Shown one piece after another: positions 36,296 through 44,904 of a stretch of 64,000 bases of DNA. Position 1 is the stretch's first letter; every line of letters begins with the position of its first letter. This stretch comes from an uncultured Paraburkholderia sp. (GTDB taxonomy: Bacteria > Pseudomonadota > Gammaproteobacteria > Burkholderiales > Burkholderiaceae), in assembly GCA_940746715.1 (NCBI GenBank), contig CALNWN010000007.1, positions 62,001 through 126,000 of the forward strand, in the 5' to 3' direction. The notes beneath the pieces are model-generated. The model made no database searches and was not told the origin of the DNA. It saw nothing but the letters and a program-made list of their open reading frames with translations. The position numbers and the translations under genes are program-made.

Positions 36296-37414
36296 CTAGC
36301 CGTTTTCTTCAGGCTTCACACCCAGCAACTCGCGTATATGGGCGAGCGACCCGTCGTCTTTCACCACCGTGGAGAGCCACTGATGCAGCGGCATGTCGGC
36401 GGCCTCCGCAGCTTTGTCGGCGAAGTATGCAGCCGGATTGTGCGGCTCCGTGCTGCGAAAGAACCGCGCCACGGCACGCAACTGCGCGACCGCGTGCGCG
36501 CGGCTCTGGATTCCTGCGATGGCGGTGCTCGGCGTAGTGGTGAACACAGGCTCCTCGCGTTGCAGTGAGGTCTTGAACGTGGGCTCCGCACGTTCGTGTT
36601 CATGGGACGTCGCCGCACTCGCGCCATTGGCGGGCGCCTGCTGCACCTGTGCATTCACGCCCAGCTCGCGCGCAAAGCGTTCGGCAAGACGGAACACACT
36701 TTCATACGCATCCCTGGCTTGACGGAAGCTCGGCGCGGAGTCAGCAGCGCGGCGGTCCAACTCCTGTTCCAGCGCGAGCATCGCTGCTTCGAAAGCCTTC
36801 AGGTCGGCCAGCAACGTCGAATAAAACGCGGAGGGCGTAGCACGCTTTGACGCGTCGATCTGCTCAATGGAAGGCTTGCCGCGAGCGATGTCGTCGGCAT
36901 GATCGGGATCGCGCTTCACGGCTTGCGCAACGTGTGCGGCGACGTCCCAGTCAATTGTGCTGTACACGTTTCCTTGCGACGACGTCAGCGGCATCGCGCG
37001 CAGCAGATCGCCGGTCCGCCCCACCGGCCATGCAACATTGCCGAGGCGGTACTCGGTATCGTCGCCCTCCGGCAGCGGATGGACAGCGTCCCAATACGTT
37101 TCGCACAACCCGGTCAGCAGCGCGTATCCCTGCGTGAGGCCGGTTATGCCCTCCTCGATGGCGAGTGCTTCCGTGAGCCAGACCGCGAGGCGCAAGTCTT
37201 TGGTCTGCGTCTGCAGCAAGGCACTGGAGCGCTCCACCACGAAAGGCCAGTCGGCTTCCTTGATTTCGGTGACCCATTCGCCTTGATCGAGCGACGGATC
37301 TTCAAAACGCCGCGCGTGCTGGATCGCATCGAAATCGGCGGAAAAGAGCAGATCTTCGCCGCAGGGTGCAGCCTCTGTAATGGGAGCAAGCAGCGTGTTC
37401 AGGTTGATCGGCAT
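36296..37414 (-). CDS. tssA: TssA (ImpA N-domain protein)
   Basis: A 372-residue protein with the ImpA_N domain at residues about 5-130 (LLAPITEAAPCGEDLLFSAD, RSSALLQTQTKDLRLAVWLT, LLTGLCETYWDAVHPLPEGD). The middle is helical, and the C-terminal region (RAHAVAQLRAVARFFRSTEP, AYFADKAAEAADMPLHQWL) is the family's short TssA type. TssA caps the growing sheath and recruits baseplate parts. ATG at 37414; the upstream gene on the same strand is the tssH remnant, 35 bases away. Intact. Confidence 0.93.
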   Translation of the reverse strand: MPINLNTLLAPITEAAPCGEDLLFSADFDAIQHARRFEDPSLDQGEWVTEIKEADWPFVVERSSALLQTQTKDLRLAVWLTEALAIEEGITGLTQGYALLTGLCETYWDAVHPLPEGDDTEYRLGNVAWPVGRTGDLLRAMPLTSSQGNVYSTIDWDVAAHVAQAVKRDPDHADDIARGKPSIEQIDASKRATPSAFYSTLLADLKAFEAAMLALEQELDRRAADSAPSFRQARDAYESVFRLAERFARELGVNAQVQQAPANGASAATSHEHERAEPTFKTSLQREEPVFTTTPSTAIAGIQSRAHAVAQLRAVARFFRSTEPHNPAAYFADKAAEAADMPLHQWLSTVVKDDGSLAHIRELLGVKPEENG

Positions 37415-37449
37415 GGCATGGAGCTATTAAATTGCATTCGTGAGACCGC

Positions 37450-37666
37450 TTATACAACGGCATAGTCGAAGTCGCCGGCTTCGGTCGCGCGCACCGAAAT
37501 GCGCTCGATTGTCCCGCCGTTCGCGATTCGTCCCAGCACGTGCTGCGCGACTTCAGGCAACAGCGTGCCGTTCAGAATATGGTCGACTTTGCGCGCCGGA
37601 GTTCACTTCAGTGCAGCGCGCCAGCACCGCATCGACGAGCGACTCGTCCCACTCGAACACGGCCTT
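37450..37666 (-). pseudogene. tssH: TssH (ClpV) C-terminal remnant
   Basis: Only the last ~70 codons of the ClpV AAA+ ATPase remain: AVFEWDESLVDAVLARCTEV and, after a one-base shift near 37580, HILNGTLLPEVAQHVLGRIA and SVRATEAGDFDYAVV with a TAA at 37450. ClpV recycles the contracted sheath. More than 800 residues, including both Walker A/B sites, are deleted together with the end of tssG; the join to tssG is near 37666. Confidence 0.82.
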
Positions 37667-38384
37667 GTGAACTGCTCGACGCGCACGGGTGTACCTTGAA
37701 GTAGTCCGACAGCGTGCGTTGCAAGTAGGTCGCCGAAACGGGCCTGTGTCTCGCGGGCAGCGCATAGACTGCAATCGCTTCGTCGAACAGCGCACCGTCT
37801 CAGCTTTGCAGGCTGCCGCGGGTGTCGTTGTCGGATACGCCGGCAAGCGCAAGCAGCAATGGCAAATAGCGTTCGTCGCGATCCAGTTCGTAGTGGAACG
37901 GCAGGCGGTACTTTTTCCACGCCGCGTAGAAGAGCGCAGTGGCCCGATTCGAAAAGACGTCGAAGAACTCGCGCGCGGCGCGGTCGCGCTTGATCTGTTC
38001 GTGCGCGATGATCTGCTCGGTGTAATGCAGCGGCAACGCGCCCTGCCCGCCGAGCAAACCGAAAAACGCCGGCGTAATGTCCACTTTGTCGAGCGAGCCG
38101 TTTTCGAGTGCCTCCGTGCGCTGCGGTTTTTCCTTTAGCGCGGCGCCGTTGTCGTCGTAAGATTGCGCACCGTGGATTTCGCTCGGCGGAAACGACATGG
38201 ACAGCGAATTGCGAAAGGCAATGCGCTGCGCGACGATGTCGGCGGACCTGCCGGTGGCCGACGGCACTTGCTGTGCGAACCACTTCTCGAGCACGCGCAC
38301 CGCTTGAAAAAACTCAAAGCGATGCGGCTCGTCGAGAAGCTGCTCGACTACGCCAGGATCGATTCGCCGCTGCGCGGTTTGCAT
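37667..38384 (-). pseudogene. tssG: TssG, 3'-truncated, with in-frame stop
   Basis: TssG is a baseplate wedge component. The frame starts MQTAQRRIDPGVVEQLLDEP and reads HRFEFFQAVRVLEKWFAQQ, then RNSLSMSFPPSEIHG, ITPAFFGLLGGQGALPLHYT and FHYELDRDERYLPLLLALAG. A TGA at 37800-37802 stands within RGSLQS/DGALFDEAIAVYAL, and after DYFKV a one-base shift leads through VRVEQFT to the join with tssH at 37667. About 100 C-terminal residues are missing. The ATG at 38384 overlaps the end of tssF by 37 bases. Confidence 0.87.
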
Positions 38385-40182
38385 CGCAAGATCTCCTCGC
38401 CCGTGCGCTTCGACACGACGACCAGTTGCACAAAGCTGTTCAGATGCACGTACAGCCCGAAGAATGTATCGATCACTCGCACGAACGACGCGAGACTCGT
38501 GCCGACAAAATGTTCTTCGTCGATAGTCAGGCGAATTTCTATGCCGCGCACGAAAGTCGCGAACGGTTTGCCCGGAAGCCATTGCACGGCCGCGCGCTGC
38601 TCTATTCCGACAAGCCCGTCGATGTGCCGCGCCGATACCGCCGTGCGCCGCAGATCGTAGAGCACCAGCATTTCCTTCAACGCGGAAAGACCGCTGTTCG
38701 CCAGAGACACGTGATTCAGCGCAAGATGTGAAATGAGCCGCCAGTGCGCCGCGCGTCCCCGTTCAAAACGCACGCTCGGCATCGGCCGGCGCAGCATGGC
38801 GATGCTGCCGGTCAGCGATCCGCCTTCCAGAAACAGATCGCCGCCTTCCAGACCCACCGCGAGCCCCGCGGGCAAATCGCGATTGGTGCAGGTGAGATCG
38901 AGGCTCAACGTATCGGTTTGCGGTGCGGCCGGTTCGAAGTCGATATCGACAATCGAAATCTCCGTCTCGTAGCCGGGGCTCTTTTGCGCAACCCAATCAT
39001 TGCGCCGCGCGAACCAGTAGTGTCTGGCGCGCCGCTTCCCCATGATGCAGCGAATAGAACGGCCGGAACTCAGTCACGGATTCCTGATGCGCCTGTTGCC
39101 TGACGAGCTTCACCGAATCGATGGAATAAACCTCGTACGTGAAGGCGCGGCGCGCTTCGGCCACCACCGGATAAGAGACGGCCTGATGGTTCACGCGAAT
39201 CGGCTCGCCGTGCTGCTCGAACAGATTGACGACCGGCGTGCAGAAGAGCCGGAAGTGGTGCGCGGACAACGCGTCGAGAAGAGGCGCCGCATGTGAATCG
39301 CTGCGCACTTCCTTCAGCACCACATGCAGCGTGAGGCGCTGGCAGCGGCCCGCGGTTCGCGTCATGGCCGCGAGGTCGAAGTCGGCGAAATTGAATTTCT
39401 CCGGGAACGCAAAGTACTCGGTGAGAAGCCGGTAAGCCGGATGCGATTTCGCCGGATAGTCGATCAGTGCGTCATGTTCATCAAAACCCGCTTGCGCGAG
39501 AGGCGGCGTGCGCAATTGCGTCCACACGCCGCGCCGGTCGGCTTCCACATAGGTCGCCATTGCATTGACGAACAGGCAGTCCACAAGCGCTGCGATAAAC
39601 GACTGCTCGCCATGCAGATGCGCGCGCAAAGTACTGACTTTCAATGCGGACAGGTCGAGTTGCGCAGCGGTCGATTCAAACGTGATGGACAGGATTGCGG
39701 TGGCATTGCCCGGCAATACCGTCGCGCTCGGCGCCATGGTCACCGACGTGTACTTCGCCTCGGAAATACGCACCGGCGCGAGCGTGACGTCGTACGCGGT
39801 GCGGAAACGGCACTGCACACCGCGAATGGGCCGCGACTTCAGTTCGGTGCCGCGCTCGATGACAACCGGTTCCGTCAGATGGCTCAGCGCCGCGGAGGTG
39901 CCCAACTGCGCGATAGAACAGGAGGGAAAGGGCCGCAGATAGTGCGGGTACAGCACTTCCAGCAACGCTTCTGTGAATTCTGGGTAGTCGTCGTCGAGCT
40001 TCTTGTTGATGCGCGCCGAGCAATGCGAACGACTCGATCATCCGCTCGACGTGCGGGTCCTCGCAGTGCTCGCCGGACATGGCAAGGCGCGCCGCGATCT
40101 TCGGGTAGCGCTCGGCGAAATCGCGCGAATAGCGCCGTAGAAACGACAGCTCGCGCTCGTAATACGGCAGCAATTCTTCCAT
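38348..40182 (-). pseudogene. tssF: TssF, two frameshifts
   Basis: TssF is the main baseplate wedge protein. The start MEELLPYYERELSFLRRYSR and FAERYPKIAARLAMSGEHCE are canonical. The frame shifts near 40015 after ERMIESFALL, continues with LLEVLYPHYLRPFPSCSIAQ through VNLFEQHGEPIRVNHQAVSY and FYSLHHGE, then shifts again near 39035 and ends in the family C-terminus (RPMPSVRFERGRAAHWRLIS, NHVSLANSGLSALKEMLVLY). All the protein is present, so only two small indels separate it from a working gene. Between tssE (110 bases upstream) and tssG (overlap). Confidence 0.9.
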
Positions 40183-40292
40183 CTATCTATCCCCGCACCC
40201 GAACCTTCAGCGCTCGACTTGTTCGCGCCGTTGCGCGTCACGGCAGCAGTCAGGCGGTATTGAAGCCGGGCGTATTAAACAAAAAACAGTAC

Positions 40293-40772
40293 TTACAGTT
40301 TCGCGCGTGCGCGCGTCACCGAGTATTGCAATGTGGAAGGCTGCAACATTGCGTCGAAACTCACCGGTTCTTCTGCCGGATGAACGACCAACAGCGCCTG
40401 AATGGCGAAGTAAAGCGCATTGGTCGATTGTTCGTTCAGTTCGAGTGTGACCGATACCTGCTGCAAGCGCGGCTCATGCCGTGCAATGGCCTGCTGAATC
40501 GATTTACAGATGAACGTGCGGTCATAGTGACTCGCGAGACTCAGACCCGCGAAGTCGTTCAGGCCGTAAGTGAGCACGGAGCGCTGACACTCGGGCAAAG
40601 CGGCCAGCTCGTGCTCGGTCAGCGCAATGCGCGTATTCAGTATCGCCTCGACGTCGCGCGCGACCGTGCTCTTCAATTCGTCCAACGACAATTGCCGCAT
40701 CGCCGGGGAAGCCGGCAGATGCGGTTCGTCGTCGAACAGCTTGTCGAGAAAGCTGGGTTCGAAGCGTTTCAT
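40293..40772 (-). CDS. tssE: TssE, type VI baseplate subunit
   Basis: A 159-residue gp25-like (lysozyme-fold) baseplate protein starting MKRFEPSFLDKLFDDEPH. Family landmarks are VARDVEAILNTRIALTEHEL, SVLTYGLNDFAGLSLAS, and RHEPRLQQVSVTLELNE. The ATG at 40772 is preferred over a TTG 27 bases upstream because it begins the conserved N-terminus. The shifted tail of hcp reaches nearly to this start. Intact. Confidence 0.92.
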   Translation of the reverse strand: MKRFEPSFLDKLFDDEPHLPASPAMRQLSLDELKSTVARDVEAILNTRIALTEHELAALPECQRSVLTYGLNDFAGLSLASHYDRTFICKSIQQAIARHEPRLQQVSVTLELNEQSTNALYFAIQALLVVHPAEEPVSFDAMLQPSTLQYSVTRARAKL

Positions 40773-40791
40773 CAGCGTCCGAAGAAGCGGT

Positions 40792-41364
40792 TCATGCAAA
40801 GCGCGCCGCGCGCTGCAGCAGCCCTTTCAGGCATGGCGCCGCGGCGTGCGCCCGGGCATTACACCGCGTATAGGTCTTGTCGTTCTTCGTCAGGCTCCAC
40901 GCGCCCTGCGCATTGCCGCCCTGATTGCCGCCGATCTTCTGCTGCGTGTACTTCCACTGCACGGCAGCGGACTTCAGCGAGAACTGCTCGCTCGGCAAAC
41001 CTTCGCCCACGACGCTCGGCGTGACGCTCGAGATGATCACGTACTTGAGCTTCACTTCCAGGTACTTGATGCGGTTGCCTTCGCCGTCCGAACGCATGAA
41101 GTCGATCGTGACTTCGTCGAACGTCGTGCCGCCCGATGCGTGCTGATAAATCAGCGGGCTCACCACGTCGATGTCTTTCGTGAACACCATGTCGGCGTGT
41201 TCGCAACGCTCTGACGTGTGGCCGCCTGCGGTGGATGCCGTTGCCGAACGCGGTTGCGTGATCGCGTGGCTCCATGAATCGATTTCGATCCAGCCAGCGT
41301 GATCCTTATCGGCGGACTCGCCTTTGATCGCCGGATTGCCGAATTTTAAATAGATGTCCTTCAT
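40792..41364 (-). CDS. hcp: Hcp (TssD) with altered C-terminus
   Basis: The tube-forming protein of the type VI system: MKDIYLKFGNPAIKGESADK, HAGWIEIDSWSHAITQPRSA, KDIDVVSPLIYQHASGGTTF and SSVTPSVVGEGLPSEQFSLK are all canonical Hcp1-type. The expected end is ...KNDKTYAV and a stop. Here two extra bases (TA repeated within the Thr-Tyr-Ala codons near 40867) shift the frame, so the last two residues are replaced by about 26 others to a stop at 40792. The expected stop TAA is still visible in the other frame near 40860. Packing of the tube could be affected. Otherwise intact, with 73 bases and a strong hairpin between it and tssC. Confidence 0.88.
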   Translation of the reverse strand: MKDIYLKFGNPAIKGESADKDHAGWIEIDSWSHAITQPRSATASTAGGHTSERCEHADMVFTKDIDVVSPLIYQHASGGTTFDEVTIDFMRSDGEGNRIKYLEVKLKYVIISSVTPSVVGEGLPSEQFSLKSAAVQWKYTQQKIGGNQGGNAQGAWSLTKNDKTYTRCNARAHAAAPCLKGLLQRAARFA

Positions 41365-41401
41365 AACTCATCGACTCCCCAAAGAGGTGGTTTTAGCAGC
41401 T

Positions 41402-41424
41402 AGCCCGGGCGGCCGGCCCGGGCT
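41402..41424. promoter_or_regulatory. Hairpin between tssC and hcp
   Basis: AGCCCGGGC (41402-41410) pairs with GCCCGGGCT (41416-41424) around a 5-base loop in the 73-bp tssC-hcp gap. Such processing or stability hairpins before hcp are usual and allow Hcp to be made in excess. Confidence 0.6.
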
Positions 41425-41437
41425 TTCTGAACTTCGT

Positions 41438-41797
41438 TTATGAATTGGCCGGTTTCGGCAGATCGGCGACGAGCCGCAACGAGATGGACAGCTCGTCGAG
41501 CTGGAAATGCGGGCGCAAAAACGCGACGGAACGATAGGCGCTGGGCTTACCAGGAATCTCCGACACCTGAATCGATGCTTCGCGCAGCGGGAACTGCGCC
41601 TTCTGTTCCTGTGTGGCGTTGTCGTCCAGCAGCACGTACTGCGAGATCCAGCGATTCAGGAACACTTCCACGTTTTGCGCCGACGCGAAGCTGCCGATCT
41701 TGTCGCGCATCATCGCCTTCAGGTAGTGCAAGACGCGCGATACCGAGAAGATGTACTGCAATTGCGCGGACAGAACCGCGTTGGCATTGGCGCTGTC
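41438..41797 (-). pseudogene. tssC: TssC (VipB) C-terminal part
   Basis: About 120 C-terminal residues of the sheath large subunit: LSAQLQYIFSVSRVLHYLKA, MMRDKIGSFASAQ, the WISQYVLLDD segment and FLRPHFQLDELSISLRLVAD before a stop at 41438. The first ~370 residues are absent. Upstream the frame meets tssM 5' sequence at about 41790-41800, the right breakpoint of the proposed inversion. TssB, which normally precedes tssC, is not in the window. Confidence 0.88.
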
Positions 41798-42515
41798 GCA
41801 GGTTCTTCGCGAGATTGATGGCGAATTCAGGCTTGCTGCTGGTGAGTTCCGCAATGCTCGCGGTCACGATGATGCCGTTGATCGGCGCTTTGGGCCTGAA
41901 CTTCTTGAGCAGGCCGAGAAAGCCGAGCCATTCGGTACGGTCTTCCTCATGCGCGGAGTAGTGACCTGCCGTATCGAGCAGAATGCCCTCTGTCGTGAAG
42001 AACCAGTCGCAATTGCGCGTGCCGCCAATGCCGTGGATCACCGCGTTGTTCTTGTCGGCGAACGGGAATTGCAAACCCGAGTTCAGCACGGCGCTGCTCT
42101 TGCCCGCGGCGGGATTGCCGATCACGATGTACCACGGCAGTTCATACAAGGCCGAGCCGCCCGACAACTGGCCGATCTTCGAAGTCTTGATGGTTCCGCG
42201 TCGACGAGGCGTGTGCGCAGCACGTCGAGTTCCGCCTGGCGCGCCGGCGTGGGCGCCGGGCCCGCTTCGGCACTCTGCTTTTCCGCCTGCTGCTCGAGCA
42301 TTTCGCCGAGTTTGTCGTTCGCGCGACGCGCGCGCAGAGGCGGCGCACCACCCATACCAGCAGCCATAGCGCGACGACCGCACCCAGCGCGATGGCCGGC
42401 CACTCAGGTCGATCTGCAGTGTATCGGCGCCGACGAACAGGACAGCAGCGAGCGCGAGCAGGCCGATGATCGAGAGCGTGCGTGGATGGGTCAACACGTT
42501 GAGAAAGCGTCGCAT
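41798..42515 (-). pseudogene. tssM: TssM (IcmF) N-terminal part, separated by inversion
   Basis: Starts MRRFLNVLTHPRTLSIIGLL with the first membrane helices, then, after frame changes near 42405 and 42195, the cytoplasmic NTPase-like domain: LPWYIVIGNPAAGKSSAVLN (Walker A), CDWFFTTEGILLDTAGHYSA (Walker B region), and FRPKAPINGIIVTASIAELT. It stops matching after SSKPEFAINLAKNLR at about 41797, where tssC sequence begins. The next TssM residues occur at 31398 on the plus strand, with about 40-60 residues apparently lost between. The ATG at 42515 is the family start. Confidence 0.88.
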
Positions 42516-42787
42516 AAGCCGTTCAGGTCTTGGTGATATGTGTTGTGGCGCGTGCTGTGGCAAACGGCATCACGCAGGGGCGGCGTTTGAAAATGGCGTG
42601 AAAGAAAACGAAAGCCGATTCATGCGGAGGACGAAAGCGGCTGAATTGTTAAATCCGCAATCGACGGCATGATGAATAGCGGCTGGGCGTATGCGACTGC
42701 GTATGCCGGATTGCGGTTCATATTGCCGCTTTTTGCCAGAAATATTGATTGAACGCCCCATTTTCCAACCTCTTGTGCCGCTTCGCC

Positions 42788-43635
42788 TTAATGACCGCGC
42801 CCGAGGACGAAGCCGGGTTTGTGATATTCAACGTGCCCGAGATCCATCATTTTCCAGCGGCCGCCCCATGTCAGACCGACTTGCTCGGCTGTTTGTCCAT
42901 ATAACTGATAGCCTCGCATGGCCCAGGGATCTTTTTCTGAAATGACGAGCTTGCCGTCGCGCAGAAACGCATTGTCCGCCGCAAGACCGTATTGGTGATA
43001 GCTTTGAAACGCAACGGCATTGGTCACATTGCTCCCAATTTGCGCGAGCCGGTTTTGCCGCTCCGGACTGCGATAACCTTCCAGCAGGGCCATTTCGTAG
43101 CCGTACTGCTCATGCATGATTTTGTAGACGAGCAATAAACGCGTTCGGAAATCGGCGTCGAGCAAATTCCAGTCGCGGCTTGCGTCTTTCAGCGCCGGCC
43201 GGATCTGCTCGACCTCCCGCGTGGCGAACACCTCCGGCGGCAGCGGCGGCGGGGGCACGAGCTGTTCGCCGTTCAATAAAGCAGCGATTTTCTCGTCCGG
43301 CAACCGCGCGGTCTCGTCGAATTGAAATAACTGACGGCCGCGTAATCCCAATTCCACCAATGGCAGCGTCGCAAGAATACCTGTGGTGGTAAAAATCAGC
43401 AAGCGTCGACGCGCCAGTAATTTTTTCACATCCGTCACGGTGGATTGCGAAATTCTTGCCGAGCGTGCTAATTGACTGCGCGCGCGGGACGCGCTGATCG
43501 ATGCGCGTCGCATAACGCGGCCGTGAATGGTCTGGGCGACGCCGAATAAAGAGAAGCGCGCACTGCCGGCAAAAGCAGCATTGCAGCGATGAGGACCGCG
43601 ACGGCGAAATAGGCAAGAAGTACTACGGCAATCAA
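42788..43635 (-). pseudogene. M15 (VanY/TagX-like) metallopeptidase of the type VI locus, frameshifted at N-terminus
   Basis: The catalytic domain is complete: EGYRSPERQNRLAQ, the zinc motif SYHQYGLAAD (SxHxxGxAxD) and DLGHVEYHKPGF with the last His ligand, near the C-terminus. A proline-rich linker (EQLVPPPPLPPEVF-like) precedes it, and a membrane helix LLIFTTTGILATLPLVELGL near the middle. At the 5' end another frame holds the first membrane helix (PLIAVVLLAYFAVAVLIAAM), so one shift near 43560 separates the two. TagX-type M15 enzymes cut peptidoglycan to let the secretion machine pass the wall. The TTG at 43635 is a guess; a GTG near 43441 could yield the catalytic part alone. 272 bases upstream of tssM. 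Confidence 0.78.
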
Positions 43636-43760
43636 TGGCGACCCCGGAAATTGGAAACAATTGTATTTTGTAATGCTTGCTCTTAGAATCAAGCCTGCTC
43701 GGAGAGGAGCCGGAGCGGTATTATCACGGCGAAATAATCCAGGATTCAATGAGACAGTGA

Positions 43761-44750
43761 ATGAGTGCGCCGGAAAATTCAAATTCCAAAGCCCCGCCAA
43801 GCCTGTTATCCGATAAGGCAAAAGGCGCCGACGGCAATGGTTCGCGAATTCTTGCGAATCTGGAAGGCCGCGTCGCGCCGCCTGCCGATAAACCACGCCG
43901 GTCCAGAACGCCCCGCTTGCGCTTGGCGCCTTGCTCGTGATTGCGGCGGGCGGTTGGGGCGCGTGGCATATGCAGCAGCGCGAGCAGAACGAAACACTGG
44001 CTGCGGCGGCACCGGCGAGCGCCGTGAACATTGCGAAGGCGACTGTGCCGGCATCGGCCGCGAGCGCCGCGGTGCAGGTTGCCGCGAATGCGCAGCCAGC
44101 AGTGCCTGCCTCGTCACAAGCCGCGACCATCATCGCCGACGACAGCGATAGCAAAGCTGCCGCCACGTCCGCGTCGGCAGCGGCGGGCGCGACGGAAAGT
44201 CGCTTGTCGCGCGCGCTTGCCGCCGGCGCGGAGCCGACGAGTGCCTCCACGCCGGTTGCTTCGATTGCTGCAGCCGCTTCGGCCGGCGCGTCGGGTTCAG
44301 CGGCGCAGCCGGTCGCGTCCACGCCGAAGCACGACAAGCGTTCGGCGGTCGCGAGCACAAGCACGAGCAGGCACGAAGCTACCGCGCGCAGCAAGAAGGA
44401 AAGCGCGACGGCCAGTGCAGGCGGTCATCGTTCCGCCACGACGACCTGCCGCTGCTCAATCGAAGAAGTCCAAGCCGGACACATCGTCGAAAGATGATTC
44501 GGACGCCGATCTATTGGCCGCGCTCGTTGCACGCACCAAACCGGCCGATACGAAAACGGGCGGCAGCAATGCCGCGACCAGGGTGGCGAGCGCCGCTGCG
44601 CCCGGCAACGCGAAGCTCGCCGAGCGCGTGAAAGAGTGCGGTCAGCGAGGCTTTTTCGAAGACCAGTTGTGCCGCTGGCGTGTGTGCGACGGCCATTGGG
44701 GCAAAGACCCGGCTTGCCCGGGCTCCACGCCGCAAGCGCGTCAACCCTGA
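43761..44750 (+). pseudogene. Ala-rich single-span hypothetical protein, frameshifted
   Basis: Three frames give one protein: a 45-residue cytosolic start (MSAPENSNSKAPPSLLSD), a membrane helix in the second frame (LLVIAAGGWGAW preceded by LALGALL), a 140-residue Ala/Ser-rich stretch, and in the third frame a Cys-rich end (ERVKECGQRGFFEDQLCRWR then CDGHWGKDPACPG). Changes lie near 43905 and 44450. Proteins of this layout sit next to type VI clusters in Burkholderia; function unknown. Divergent from the M15 peptidase gene. Confidence 0.6.
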
Positions 44751-44756
44751 TTGATT

Positions 44757-44816
44757 CGCCGCACAGGCGGCGTACCGGACTGAAGGACTGCGAAGCTCGT
44801 GTCGTTTGCGAGCTTC
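44757..44816. terminator. Two adjacent hairpins before nucleoside hydrolase gene
   Basis: CGCCGC (44757-44762)/GCGGCG (44767-44772) and CGAAGCTCG-type GAAGCTCG (44792-44799)/CGAGCTTC (44809-44816) form two stems downstream of the Ala-rich gene. Neither is followed by a run of T, so they may end transcription weakly or mark the mRNA 3' end. Confidence 0.45.
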
Positions 44817-44904
44817 ATTGACCCTTCGGTTTGATTTCGCTGCCTTTCAGTCTATGATGAACCTCCCGAGTCGCACAACCGATGCGATAGAACAGGAGAC
44901 ATCA

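Larger units (their letters stand above)
31396..41797. other. Inverted segment of the type VI locus
   Basis: The segment is bounded on the left by the join of tssK (minus) to tssM 3' part (plus) and on the right by the join of tssC 3' part to tssM 5' part (both minus). Re-inverting it places the two tssM parts head to tail in one frame region and sets tssC pointing away from tssK. The missing tssK 5' end, tssJ, tssB and tssC 5' part would all lie at the left breakpoint, so a deletion accompanied the inversion. No inverted repeats were seen at the ends. Assembly error is the alternative. Confidence 0.7.
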
